Source of the DNA: Pseudomonadota bacterium
Lineage (GTDB): Bacteria > Pseudomonadota > Gammaproteobacteria > Burkholderiales > Burkholderiaceae_B
Length of the DNA: 64,000 nt
Direction: 5' to 3'
Assembly (NCBI GenBank): GCA_023425645.1
Contig: JAFACG010000028.1
Location: 1 to 64,000 of the forward strand
The position numbers and the translations under genes were made by a program. The notes under the pieces are model-generated. The model had not been told where the DNA came from and did no database searches. It saw only the letters and a list, made by a program, of their open reading frames with translations. Positions within the stretch are counted from its first letter, which is position 1. Each line of letters starts with the position of its first letter. This document shows, piece after piece, positions 1-8,417 of this stretch.

Positions 1-1
1 T

Positions 2-25
2 GGGCGGGGGGGCGGGGGGCGTGGG
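2..25. other. G-rich tract with G-quadruplex potential
   Basis: Four runs of three or more G (lengths 3, 7, 6 and 3) are separated by one to three bases on the + strand. This fits the usual G4 pattern. The rest of the stretch up to the first gene at 152 shows no coding signal. The tract could instead be the edge of an upstream gene cut by the window. Confidence 0.35.
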
Positions 26-151
26 TGGCGCATACCGGGCCTGTCGACGGGCGCCCCGCGGCGCCGGTCGGCAGCCTTGAACAGGTTCTTATACCAATCT
101 GGCGGCCGTCATTGCTTGCAATGACAGGACGCCGTGGAGCAGGGACATATT

Positions 152-541
152 ATGGCGCTTCGGCAATCCGTCAGTGAACTGGGCTCGACCTTGGTGTCGT
201 CGGCCCGCACCCGTCTCGAACTGTTCGCGCTGGAAGCAGGGCAGCAAAAGGCCAGCCTGATTTCCTTGCTGAGCATGCTGTTTGGCGCATTGCTGTTCTC
301 CACCCTGGCCGTGCTGGTCTTCAGCCTGCTGCTGGCCTTGTATTTCTGGCCGACCGACTATCGGTATGTGGCACTGGGCATCCTGGTGGTGGTCTATGCC
401 GTCCTGGGCGTGGGACTGTTTCTGGCCGTGCGTCGGCGACTGACCACCGGCCCCATTCCATTTGCCGCCACCTTGGACGAACTGCGCCGTGACGCCGCGT
501 TTCTGGAGCGCCTGGGCGATAAAGCGGGAGAACGGGAATGA
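152..541 (+). CDS. YqjE/phage-holin-family inner membrane protein
   Basis: This is a 129-residue protein with two hydrophobic segments, about residues 38-65 and 70-95, separated by a short loop containing WPTDYRY. A basic VRRRL stretch follows on the cytoplasmic side. This layout matches the YqjE/putative holin superfamily III proteins of proteobacteria, which usually sit beside DUF883 (YqjD) and YqjK genes. An in-frame GTG lies upstream at 134. The ATG at 152 is preferred because AGGGA lies six bases before it. The stop overlaps the next start by four bases (ATGA), so the two genes are translationally coupled. Family membership is inferred from layout and length. No enzymatic role is expected; the family is associated with stress and stationary-phase membrane proteins. 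Confidence 0.75.
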   Translation: MALRQSVSELGSTLVSSARTRLELFALEAGQQKASLISLLSMLFGALLFSTLAVLVFSLLLALYFWPTDYRYVALGILVVVYAVLGVGLFLAVRRRLTTGPIPFAATLDELRRDAAFLERLGDKAGERE

Positions 542-930
542 GTGCGAAAGAGAGCATGAGCTCGCAGGAGCGGGCCATCCGTATTGAATTGCTGCGCGCC
601 CGGGCGGCACTGGAGCGCCAGGCCCTGTCGCAACAGATCCACGCGCTGGGCGACGATCTGCGCCCCGGCAATCTGCTGCGCAGCATGGCGCCGTCCGGAC
701 ACAGCATGGGCGGCCTGTTGAGTAGCGCTCTGACCCTGACTCGCCGCTATCCCTTGTTGCTGAGCAGCGCCTCGGCCCTGCTCAGCAGCCTGGGCGGACG
801 CTGGGTGCGCCTGGGCGCCCTGGCCCTGACGGGCTGGAAGCTGTACAGCTCCGCTGTGGACCACCAGCGCAAGAAGCGCGAAAGCGTGCTGGTGCCGGTG
901 CGGCGCGATCGGGGCGGCGATTCCAGATAA
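538..930 (+). CDS. YqjK-like hypothetical protein
   Basis: This 130-residue basic protein starts on the ATGA overlap with the YqjE-like gene. The N-terminal half is helical and charged, with an RIELLRARAALERQ stretch. The middle contains a moderately hydrophobic segment (residues about 75-105, LLLSSASALLSSLGG then LGALALTGWKLYSSAV). The tail is rich in Arg and Lys. Position and character resemble YqjK, the usual partner of YqjE, but the sequence is too divergent to be sure. It may be membrane-associated. No catalytic motif is visible. Expression with the upstream gene is likely. Confidence 0.65.
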   Translation: MSAKESMSSQERAIRIELLRARAALERQALSQQIHALGDDLRPGNLLRSMAPSGHSMGGLLSSALTLTRRYPLLLSSASALLSSLGGRWVRLGALALTGWKLYSSAVDHQRKKRESVLVPVRRDRGGDSR

Positions 931-985
931 GCCTGAGGTCTCGTTCTCTGGAAGTCCTTTCTCCGCCTTGCTGACGCCTGCTAAG

Positions 986-1015
986 CTTATATTCCAATTT
1001 CATTCTGGAAATAAG
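986..1015 (+). promoter_or_regulatory. Inverted repeat, candidate LysR operator
   Basis: CTTATATTCCA and TGGAAATAAG form an inverted repeat around a nine-base spacer, with one bulged base. It ends 23 bases before the LysR gene at 1039. Position and size fit an autoregulatory binding site. That function is inferred. Confidence 0.4.
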
Positions 1016-1038
1016 ATGATCAGGAGACGTAGGCCGCC

Positions 1039-1917
1039 ATGCAAGTGCCATTACTGAATGCCTTGAAGACCTTTACGGTATCAGCACAGAGGTTGAACTT
1101 CACCAAGGCGGCAGAAGACCTGCTGGTCTCTCCTTCGGCGGTCAGTCACCAGATCAAGGTTCTGGAAGAGTATTTGGGATGCAAGCTGTTCTTGCGTAAA
1201 AACCGGTCACTGGAGCTGACGGAGCAGGGGCAGTTCTTGTTTGATCGTCTGCAACGGCCGTTCTATGAAATCAACCAGGCCTTGAGCGAGTTGCGCATGC
1301 CGCATGGCAAGAGCCGCATCAACCTGTCCTTGCGGCCTTTTGTTTCGAGCATGTGGTTTACCCGGCGGTTGCACGACTTCTGGCTCAAGCATCCTGATAT
1401 TGAAATCAACCTGCTGCATCGTCTGCAAGCGCCTGATTTTTTCAGAGACAACATCAACTTTGCCATCGTCTGGGGCAAGCAGGGCGACTGGCCGCATTTG
1501 AACACCTTGCGCATCATCCCCGGCAATCTCACGCCGGTCTGCGCGCCGTCCTATCTGAAGGCGCATGGCGACATCAAATCCGCAGCCGATTTGAACCAGC
1601 ATGTTCTGATTCATGAAGAAAACCATGTGTGCTGGCAGCAATGGCTGCACAAGGCCGCGGGTCAGGAGCTGACAGCCAAAAAAAGCTTCCATATCGATGA
1701 CACCAATGTACGCATGAACGCCGTGCTGAACGGTCAGGGAGTGATGCTGGGCTGCCCGGCTTTGCTGCAGCCCCTGATCGAGAAGCAGGAGATCATCCAG
1801 CTGTTTGATGTGTACCTGGATGAGTATGCGTACTTTCTGGCTTATCCCATGCAAGCCAATTTAAGCAGCCAGGAACAGGAATTCATCGACTGGGTGGCGT
1901 CCATCGCCATTCAGTAA
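1039..1917 (+). CDS. LysR-family transcriptional regulator (GcvA-like)
   Basis: This 292-residue LysR-type regulator has an N-terminal winged helix-turn-helix at about residues 20-60 with the SAVSHQIKVLEEYLG recognition signature, followed by a substrate-binding domain from about residue 90. The SPSAVSHQI form and overall length place it near the GcvA subgroup. It lies just upstream of, and in the same direction as, the Rieske oxygenase operon, with a strong terminator between them. It is therefore a plausible regulator of that operon, transcribed on its own. An inverted repeat at 986-1015 may be its own operator. The inducer is unknown. Base composition is poorer in GC than the housekeeping genes further along. 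Confidence 0.9.
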   Translation: MQVPLLNALKTFTVSAQRLNFTKAAEDLLVSPSAVSHQIKVLEEYLGCKLFLRKNRSLELTEQGQFLFDRLQRPFYEINQALSELRMPHGKSRINLSLRPFVSSMWFTRRLHDFWLKHPDIEINLLHRLQAPDFFRDNINFAIVWGKQGDWPHLNTLRIIPGNLTPVCAPSYLKAHGDIKSAADLNQHVLIHEENHVCWQQWLHKAAGQELTAKKSFHIDDTNVRMNAVLNGQGVMLGCPALLQPLIEKQEIIQLFDVYLDEYAYFLAYPMQANLSSQEQEFIDWVASIAIQ

Positions 1918-1948
1918 CACCTACTGCTTAGCCGCCTTGTCTTGTCTG

Positions 1949-1978
1949 AAATGCCTGCGAATTCGCAGGCATTTTTTT
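1949..1978 (+). terminator. Rho-independent terminator after LysR gene
   Basis: A perfect palindrome (AAATGCCTGCG folding onto CGCAGGCATTT) is followed by a run of seven T. It closes the LysR transcript and isolates it from the oxygenase operon. Confidence 0.9.
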
Positions 1979-2151
1979 GCATTCCGGCTTTTGCCGGACG
2001 GAACAAGCCGATGGTTTGGCTCGGACCTCAAAAAAAACTCATCCATCAGTCAAATTTGCTCAATTTTCAAGAATGGCTCCCTGCCGCATGATTGGCCTGA
2101 CCTGACAACCAGCCATTGATGGTGCTCATGCCAATCAGAGGAGACATCGAG

Positions 2152-3375
2152 ATGAACACAGCCCTACGCTCGCCGATTGATATTGAAGAATTCGACCGAA
2201 GCTACTTCCAGCAGGAAACCGATGAGGTTCTTGCCTTGCCCCCGGAGTGCTTCACATCGGAAGCGTTCTTTGAGTTTGAACTGAATGCGGTCTGGAAGAA
2301 GCAGTGGTTCTGCGTCGGTCGCGCCACTGATATTCCCGACGCCGGGGACTTTTTCACGTTCGATGTCGGTAATGACGCGCTGTTCGCCATCCGCACCCGT
2401 GACGGCGGGATCAATGTGCTCTCGAATGTCTGCCGTCATCGCAATATGCTGTTGCTGGAAGGGACAGGCAATGTGCGCCGCATCAGTTGTCCCTTGCACG
2501 CCTGGGTGTACAACATGGACGGTGAGCTGGTGTCCGCCCCGGGCCTGACCGATGCCGGCGCCGACTTCGATCCCAAGAGCGTCTGTCTGCCCAAAATCCG
2601 TGCAGAAGTCTGGGAAGGCTTCATCTTCATCAATTACGACTCCTTGGCCCCGGCATTGCATACCCGTCTGGGCAAACTGGGCGAACAGCTGGCGAACTAC
2701 CGGATGTCCGAACTGAAGTCTTCAGAGCCGTTGAAGATGGAAAGCTTCGACTGGAACTGGAAGATCTTCAACGACGAGTGCTACCACTGCAGCTTTCTGC
2801 ATGCGTCGTCGTGGGGCGGCATGTACGAAACCAATCCGGACCGCGTGGATGAAAGCGCCGTCTTCAACGACGTCTCCAACGGCATCGTGTCCTACAACCT
2901 GATCTCCACCCACAAGGATGCGGCTCCTACCCATACCGGCTCCATCCTGCAGCCTCCCATGGCGTTTCTGACTGATCAGGAGCGTACTCAGCTTTCATAC
3001 GTGACGGTTGCGCCGAACCTGCTGCTGGTCGCCATGCCGGACAAGGTCAAGTATTTCATGTGGTTGCCCAAAAGCGCCAAGCAGTCCACCTACGGCGTGT
3101 CCTGGATGTATCCGCAATCCACTCTGGAACGTGATGATCACAAGGAAAAATTCGACCAGGAACATGACGATCTGTACCCGGTGATGATCGAGGATCTCTT
3201 CGCATGGCGTCGTTCTCACATGGGCATGCAATCGAATTTTGCATCCCGGGGCCGTCTGACCAACGAAGAGCTGGTCATCAAGCGCCTGCAGAACTGGCTG
3301 ATTGAACTGTACCGTGCTGAAGACCGTCGCGCCGACGGGGAAAGCCGAGTCCTGCCTATCAGAGCGATTGCATAA
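2152..3375 (+). CDS. Rieske non-haem iron oxygenase, alpha subunit
   Basis: This 407-residue terminal oxygenase has a Rieske [2Fe-2S] domain with C94-x-H96 and C113-x2-H116. The mononuclear iron site reads NDECYHCSFLH, giving E209, H212 and H217. The E-C-Y-H-C form is typical of the glycine-betaine/carnitine/stachydrine (GbcA/CntA) branch rather than classical naphthalene-type dioxygenases. The substrate may therefore be an N-methylated or quaternary amine, although aromatic substrates cannot be excluded. The ATG at 2152 is chosen over upstream codons (from 2116) because GAGGAG lies about eight bases before it. The reductase gene follows 18 bases downstream. Electrons would pass from NAD(P)H through that reductase to this subunit. 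No beta-subunit gene is present, consistent with a homotrimer. Confidence 0.93.
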   Translation: MNTALRSPIDIEEFDRSYFQQETDEVLALPPECFTSEAFFEFELNAVWKKQWFCVGRATDIPDAGDFFTFDVGNDALFAIRTRDGGINVLSNVCRHRNMLLLEGTGNVRRISCPLHAWVYNMDGELVSAPGLTDAGADFDPKSVCLPKIRAEVWEGFIFINYDSLAPALHTRLGKLGEQLANYRMSELKSSEPLKMESFDWNWKIFNDECYHCSFLHASSWGGMYETNPDRVDESAVFNDVSNGIVSYNLISTHKDAAPTHTGSILQPPMAFLTDQERTQLSYVTVAPNLLLVAMPDKVKYFMWLPKSAKQSTYGVSWMYPQSTLERDDHKEKFDQEHDDLYPVMIEDLFAWRRSHMGMQSNFASRGRLTNEELVIKRLQNWLIELYRAEDRRADGESRVLPIRAIA

Positions 3376-3393
3376 AAGAGCGGGAGCAGCATC

Positions 3394-4359
3394 ATGCAGC
3401 AAACATTGCAAACACGCGTGCTGAAAAAAACCAGGCTGTCGGATCGGGTCGTGAGCCTGACGCTTGGCCTGCCGAATGGCGCCGAATTTCCCGTCTGGGA
3501 ACCGGGGGCGCATATTGAACTGGAGCTGGCTGTTTCCAAGACAGAGTCGCTTTATCGTCAATATTCGCTTTGTGGCCAACAGGTCAATACCCGTGAATGG
3601 CAAATAGCCGTTCTGAAGGAAGAGGCCGGTCGTGGCGGCTCTGCGTATATCCATGAGGTGCTGCAGGAAGGTGATGCATTGGCCGTCAGCATTCCGAAAA
3701 ATCACTTTCCCTTTGCTGCCAATAAAAAGTGTTTCTTTATTGCCGGCGGCATCGGCATCACCCCCATCGTGCCCATGGTCCGGGCCGCTGCGGCAGCGGG
3801 CCTGGACTGGAGCTTGCTGTATCTGGCAAGGAACGCTGCTGATTTCATCTTTCTGCAAGAGCTGCAACAGGTGGATGGCTCACGCATTACAACGCATGCC
3901 TCCAACCAAGATGGCCTGTTTGATCTGCAGCGTGTCTTGCAGGCGCTGGACGAGCAGACCGTCGTGTATTCCTGCGGCCCGCAAGCCTTGCTCAACGCCT
4001 TGGAAAGCTACCGACAGGAACAGGCGGACATTGGCTGGCAGCTGGTGCTGGAGCGGTTTTCTGTCGAAACCGGCGCCGGCCTGCTCGAAGGCAACAGCTT
4101 TACCGTAACACTGCGGAAATCGGGCAAAAGCATCACCGTGGCGGGCGATGAAACCATCCTGGCGGCCTTGAAGCGTGAAGGAGTACGGGTCAAGTGCTCA
4201 TGCCGGAACGGCACGTGCGGAACCTGCGAAACCGTTGTGATTTCAGGTCTGCCCGAGCACCGGGACTTCGTGCTGTCCAAAGAAGAACGGCAGTCGAATG
4301 AAACCATGATGATATGCGTCTCGCGCGCCTTGTCAGACGAACTGGTTTTGGATCTATAA
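3394..4359 (+). CDS. Oxygenase reductase: FNR-type flavin domain plus C-terminal 2Fe-2S ferredoxin domain
   Basis: This 321-residue electron-transfer partner has a FAD/FMN-binding domain with R55-QYSL, an NAD-binding region with GGIGITPIVPM (residues 118-128), and a C-terminal plant-type ferredoxin domain with C270, C275, C278 and C308. Domain order and length match class IA reductases such as VanB, CntB and phthalate dioxygenase reductase. It lies 18 bases after the Rieske subunit, so the two form a two-component oxygenase. It supplies electrons from NAD(P)H. The gene shows the lower GC of the cluster. Confidence 0.93.
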   Translation: MQQTLQTRVLKKTRLSDRVVSLTLGLPNGAEFPVWEPGAHIELELAVSKTESLYRQYSLCGQQVNTREWQIAVLKEEAGRGGSAYIHEVLQEGDALAVSIPKNHFPFAANKKCFFIAGGIGITPIVPMVRAAAAAGLDWSLLYLARNAADFIFLQELQQVDGSRITTHASNQDGLFDLQRVLQALDEQTVVYSCGPQALLNALESYRQEQADIGWQLVLERFSVETGAGLLEGNSFTVTLRKSGKSITVAGDETILAALKREGVRVKCSCRNGTCGTCETVVISGLPEHRDFVLSKEERQSNETMMICVSRALSDELVLDL

Positions 4360-4380
4360 CAATAAACAGGAGAAAACACC

Positions 4381-5253
4381 ATGAAGAAAGTGGTGGTAAC
4401 AGGCGGCTCGGGCCGCGTAGGGTCGTACGTGGTGCAGCAGCTGATGCAGACCATGGACGTGGTGGTGGCGGACTTGAAGCCCAGCCAGCACCCGGTATCG
4501 TTCATTCAAACCGACGTGATGGACCTGGAGGCGGTACGCGCAGCGACCAAAGGTGCGGATGCCGTCATTCATCTGGCTGCAATTGACTTCGACTGGAAGG
4601 CGGCCGAAGAGCAATACATCAATGTCAATGTGCGCGGTACATGGCATGTGCTGCAGGCTTGTCGTGAGAATGGCGTGAAAAAGGTGGTGCTGTGCTCCAG
4701 TATTTCCGCCTGCGGCCTGTCGGAAATGCGTGCCGACTGGAAACCCCAGTACCTGCCGGTTGACGAGGCCCATGAAAACAAGCCTTACCAGGCTTACAGC
4801 GTCAGCAAAATCGTGATGGAGCAGATGGCAAAAAGCTTTAGCGACGCCACCGATATGGAAGTCATCTGCCTGCGTCCGCTGGCCGTTGTATTGCCGGAGA
4901 CCATTGCCGAATACATCCAGTTTGTGGATGGCCCGGGCCGCAACTGGCTGTTCTATTACATCTGGGCGGCCGATCTGGCGCGTGCTTTCGAGGCCGCGGT
5001 CAATATCCAGGGCTTGCGCTATGGCGTGTTCTTCATCAGCGCCGACGATACCTCGCATCCTTTGGCGACCACCGAGTGGTATCAGCGCATCATCGGCCCC
5101 GTTCCTGAAATCAAGAATCCTCGCTGGTACCAGAACAATCCGCGCGCTTCCATCTTCAGTAGCAGCGCTGCCAAGGAAATCCTGGGCTGGCAGCCCAGCA
5201 CGGATTTCAAGCAATTACGTGAAGAATATGCGGCGGCGAAAGACCTTGCTTGA
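4381..5253 (+). CDS. Extended SDR NAD(P)-dependent epimerase/dehydrogenase
   Basis: This 290-residue extended short-chain dehydrogenase has the G8-x2-G11-x2-G14 Rossmann motif, the acidic residue after the second strand (VVADL) favouring NAD, the active-site serine in CSSIS (about 106-109) and Y139-x3-K143. It resembles uronate/galactose-epimerase-type members by length and motifs. A good ribosome site (CAGGAG) precedes the ATG. It follows the reductase by 21 bases. In this operon it probably oxidises an alcohol or hemiaminal generated by the oxygenase. The substrate is not predictable. Confidence 0.85.
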   Translation: MKKVVVTGGSGRVGSYVVQQLMQTMDVVVADLKPSQHPVSFIQTDVMDLEAVRAATKGADAVIHLAAIDFDWKAAEEQYINVNVRGTWHVLQACRENGVKKVVLCSSISACGLSEMRADWKPQYLPVDEAHENKPYQAYSVSKIVMEQMAKSFSDATDMEVICLRPLAVVLPETIAEYIQFVDGPGRNWLFYYIWAADLARAFEAAVNIQGLRYGVFFISADDTSHPLATTEWYQRIIGPVPEIKNPRWYQNNPRASIFSSSAAKEILGWQPSTDFKQLREEYAAAKDLA

Positions 5254-5307
5254 CAGCGCCAACGTGAAGCCTAGCAATGATCGAAAACTTGAACACGGAG
5301 ACTGGCC

Positions 5308-5922
5308 ATGACCGGTATTAAAACAGGCACTTTGGACTGGACGGGCGACAACCCATTTATTTACTTGAAAACCGATCCTGATCAGGAATGGTCTTCCTTG
5401 TCTTTGTATTTCCGTATCGCCAGTTCGGAATACGGCAGCGGCCAGGCCATTCTGGTGCTGGACAAGCCTTACGAAGAGGGGGACGACAGCGACACCCGTT
5501 TGCTTGTCACCAACAACCAGCCCCTGGCCGAGTATCTGGTCCGCGACTTCGTGCGCCATTTCGGTCTGTTTCGCAAAGCGGTTGCGCTGGACAGATTGAA
5601 GATTCTCAGCGACGGAGTGTTTCATACGGTCAATCGCTTCCCCGAGCTCGTGACAGAGGCGGCGGAATCTGCCAGCGCCAATCTGAAAATAGAACTGCAA
5701 TGGCATCACATGACGCAGCAGGCCATCTGCGTGGACCTGCCGCAAAGCCAGACCCAGACCCAGAAGCATGAAATGATGTGCGTGTTCCACCCCGCGCAGC
5801 AGGCCCGGGTTCTGGTCAATGGCACTCCTTTGGCGGGCACCACGATCGAACGGGACTTCAATGGCGCGCGGGCGCAATCCGCCAGCCTGGCGAACAGTGA
5901 AACCTGGGTACGCGTGGCGTAA
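5308..5922 (+). CDS. Unrecognised 204-residue protein in the oxygenase operon
   Basis: I do not recognise this family. The protein is acidic and soluble, with no signal peptide, membrane segment or Cys/His metal cluster. It looks rich in beta strands, with alternating hydrophobic residues in the first 70 positions and in the C-terminal third (VLVNGTPLAGTTIERDF). A helix-rich middle contains LVRDFVRHFGLFRKAV. GGAG precedes the start, and the DUF1116 gene begins ten bases after the stop, so it is firmly in the operon. It may be an accessory or scaffold subunit of the DUF1116 protein, taking the place of AllH/FdrA-type partners, but this is only context. Coding is supported by operon spacing and the ribosome site. 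Confidence 0.8.
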   Translation: MTGIKTGTLDWTGDNPFIYLKTDPDQEWSSLSLYFRIASSEYGSGQAILVLDKPYEEGDDSDTRLLVTNNQPLAEYLVRDFVRHFGLFRKAVALDRLKILSDGVFHTVNRFPELVTEAAESASANLKIELQWHHMTQQAICVDLPQSQTQTQKHEMMCVFHPAQQARVLVNGTPLAGTTIERDFNGARAQSASLANSETWVRVA

Positions 5923-5931
5923 GGGGGCGAT

Positions 5932-7104
5932 ATGGCTCAGCATGTGGATAAGAGCGCGCCAGCAGTCATGCCGTTCTGGACGGGAGTCAGACCGCTGCAA
6001 CACCTTCTGCCATCACAAGGCCGCCTGGTTCTGCATGCCGGGCCTCCTTTTCGTGATGCCCGGGAAATGCCTGCCGCCATACGTAACTCGGTGCTGGTCG
6101 GCATTCTGTATGAAGGCTGGGCATCCAGCAAGGCAGAGGCCCGGGCATTGTTGGATGAGGGAGGCGTGCAACTGGCGCCTGCACAGGATTACGGGGTCGT
6201 GGTGCCGCTGGCTGGAGTGGCCACTCCTTCCATGTACCTGATAGAGGTCAGCGATGGCAATCGGCCTGAGAACAAAAAATACTCGGTGCTGAATGAGGGG
6301 ATGAAGTGGTGCACGCGCTTTGGTATTTTTGCCGATGAAATGGTGCCGCATCTGCGCTGGCTGCATCAGGACCTGGGAGCAGGACTGGCTGCCCGCTTCG
6401 AGGGCAGCGTGGACCTGTCCCCCATTCTGCAGGCCTCGCTGCTCAATGGCGACGATGGCCATGCCCGCACCATGCATGCCTCTCGTTTGCTGGCTGACAT
6501 TATTGTCTCGTGGGGCATTAATGACGAACACAGCAAGACCTTTCTTTACGGCGCGCCGGCATGGGCGCTGAATTACTGGATGGCGGCCAGCGCATTGATT
6601 TTGGCCACGCAGGAACAAGCCGAGGGCAGTGATCGGATTGTCAAGGTGGGCGGCAACGGGCTGCGTTTCGGTTTGCAATTGGCAAGCTCGAAGACCTGGC
6701 TGGTCGTGGATGCTCCGGCCATAGCCGGCAATAAAGATCCGGGCAATGAGCAGGCGGAAGCACTGGGCACATTAGGCGACAGCGCCGTGGTGGATTTTGT
6801 CGGGCTGGGGGGCCAGTGCCTGGATCTGGCCAGCTTGAGCGCCCAGAACCTGCAGGCTTTCCTGCCTGCTGATTACCTGAGCCGTCAACGCCGTTTTTTG
6901 TGCACCAGACTCCCATTTCTGGCTGGTCGCGCGGGCATCACCGATTTCAGCCATGTGATGGCCAGCGGCACGGGGCCCCTGGTGTTGCTGGGCATGATTG
7001 ACGGAGCGGGGGAACGGGGGCGCATCGGCGGCGGCGTGGCGACTGTGGACGCCCAATTGTTGCGAACGCTTAGGGAGTGGCAGAGTGAAACGACAGTGGT
7101 TTAA
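5932..7104 (+). CDS. DUF1116-family protein (YlbE/YahG/AllG-like)
   Basis: This 390-residue protein contains stretches typical of DUF1116: GDDGHARTMHAS near the middle, KVGGNGLRFGLQL, and a C-terminal GIGGG-like glycine motif (GRIGGGVATVD). In Escherichia coli the DUF1116 protein YlbE/AllG works with FdrA/AllF and YlbF/AllH as an oxamate carbamoyltransferase in anaerobic allantoin use. No fdrA, allH or carbamate kinase gene is present here, so the partner set differs. It starts ten bases after the unrecognised 204-residue gene, with AGGGGG before the ATG, and overlaps the amidase start. A carbamoyl- or acyl-transfer role on a nitrogenous intermediate is a reasonable guess. It is shorter than the more usual 420-470 residues. 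Confidence 0.75.
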   Translation: MAQHVDKSAPAVMPFWTGVRPLQHLLPSQGRLVLHAGPPFRDAREMPAAIRNSVLVGILYEGWASSKAEARALLDEGGVQLAPAQDYGVVVPLAGVATPSMYLIEVSDGNRPENKKYSVLNEGMKWCTRFGIFADEMVPHLRWLHQDLGAGLAARFEGSVDLSPILQASLLNGDDGHARTMHASRLLADIIVSWGINDEHSKTFLYGAPAWALNYWMAASALILATQEQAEGSDRIVKVGGNGLRFGLQLASSKTWLVVDAPAIAGNKDPGNEQAEALGTLGDSAVVDFVGLGGQCLDLASLSAQNLQAFLPADYLSRQRRFLCTRLPFLAGRAGITDFSHVMASGTGPLVLLGMIDGAGERGRIGGGVATVDAQLLRTLREWQSETTVV

Positions 7105-8395
7105 GCTACCTTTGCATCAATTGCTGCATGCGCTTCATACGGGGGAGGCAGGGCTGCCGGAGATTGCCGCCTCTTTTTATGAGCGCATTGCGACTCGCGA
7201 TGAAAAAATTGGCGCCTGGCAATACCTGATTGATCAGGAAGATTATCTGGCAGAGTACGAGAGCCGCAGGGAATTTTACAGGGCATCGCCCTTGATGGGC
7301 CTGCCATTTGCAGTCAAGGACGTCATTGATACGGCCGGTATCCCCACCACCATGGGCTCTGTCATTCATCAGGATCGCATTCCTGACATGGACGCCTCCT
7401 GTGTCGCTGCGATGAAGGCGGCGGGCGGCATTTTAATGGGCAAAACCGTCACGACCGAATTTGCCTACTTTCAGGCAGGCAAGACGAACAACCCTCATGA
7501 CCCGGAGCGCACGCCAGGAGGTTCGTCCAGCGGCTCGGCTGCTGCTGTCGCTGATTACATGGTGCCTGTCGCTTTTGGCACCCAAACCGCGGCATCCGTG
7601 ATCAGGCCTGCCTCCTATTGCGGTTGTATCGGCTATGTGGGCAGCAAGAACGAGTTCTCCCTGCGCAATATTCAGCCCTTGGCTCAATCGCTGGACTCGC
7701 TGGGCATCATCAGCAACGATGTGCTCGATACCATACTGGTACGGGATATATTGCTGCACAAATCTTTGAACCTCGCCTTGCCAGGCAAGCACGGGCCCTG
7801 CGTTTTCGGTGTTTTCTCCGGTGAGATCCTGGGCGCCGTGCAAGACAAGATGCTGGAGACTCTGTATGGCTGCCAGAAGGAGCTGTTGGAGCAGGGGCAT
7901 CAGTGCATCGATTTTCCCTTGCCGGAGGCCATTGCCGAACTAACCGCACTGCATGGCCAGGTCATGGCCTATGAGGTGGCCCGCAACTTGGTCCATGAGC
8001 AACAGCGGCATGAAGCCTTGAGTGCTCATATGCAGGGTTTGATACGCAGCGGCCTGGCTTTGCCCCACCAGGATTACATTGCCGCGTTGCAGAGAGCCGA
8101 TGCGATCAAGCACACGCTGCTGCAATGGTTTGACGGCAATGATGTCGACTTCATTCTTGCTCCTGCTGCATCAGGTGTTGCACCTTATAAAAGCGAGGGC
8201 ACGGGAGCGCCTTTCATGAGTCGAGCCTGGCAGCTTGTCGGCCTGCCTGTGGTGTCCTTGCCTTTGGGGTATTGCCAGAAAATGCCCATGGGTCTGCAAC
8301 TTATAGGCAGGCCGCATCAGGACGATACCCTGCTGCTGCAGGCCAGGCAGTTGCAGCAAAGGTTCTTGCATGCGGGCGTTGTACTGGCCGTGTGA
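7085..8395 (+). CDS. Amidase signature family hydrolase
   Basis: This 436-residue amidase shows the full Ser-cisSer-Lys triad: K78 in FAVKDVIDTAG, S147 in GGSSSGSAAA and S171 in GTQTAASVIRPASYCG. The family hydrolyses linear amides or ureido groups, releasing ammonia or an amine. A longer reading from 6998 is possible. The GTG at 7085 is preferred because AGGGAG lies just upstream and the extra 29 residues are out-of-frame-like. The start lies within the end of the DUF1116 gene (20-base overlap), so the two are translationally coupled. The nucleophile region has AAS where most members have GGS, which may reflect an unusual pocket. It is the last gene of the operon and is followed by a terminator. 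Confidence 0.9.
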   Translation: MKRQWFKLPLHQLLHALHTGEAGLPEIAASFYERIATRDEKIGAWQYLIDQEDYLAEYESRREFYRASPLMGLPFAVKDVIDTAGIPTTMGSVIHQDRIPDMDASCVAAMKAAGGILMGKTVTTEFAYFQAGKTNNPHDPERTPGGSSSGSAAAVADYMVPVAFGTQTAASVIRPASYCGCIGYVGSKNEFSLRNIQPLAQSLDSLGIISNDVLDTILVRDILLHKSLNLALPGKHGPCVFGVFSGEILGAVQDKMLETLYGCQKELLEQGHQCIDFPLPEAIAELTALHGQVMAYEVARNLVHEQQRHEALSAHMQGLIRSGLALPHQDYIAALQRADAIKHTLLQWFDGNDVDFILAPAASGVAPYKSEGTGAPFMSRAWQLVGLPVVSLPLGYCQKMPMGLQLIGRPHQDDTLLLQARQLQQRFLHAGVVLAV

Positions 8396-8417
8396 CTTGT
8401 CGCTTTTTTCCACTTTG

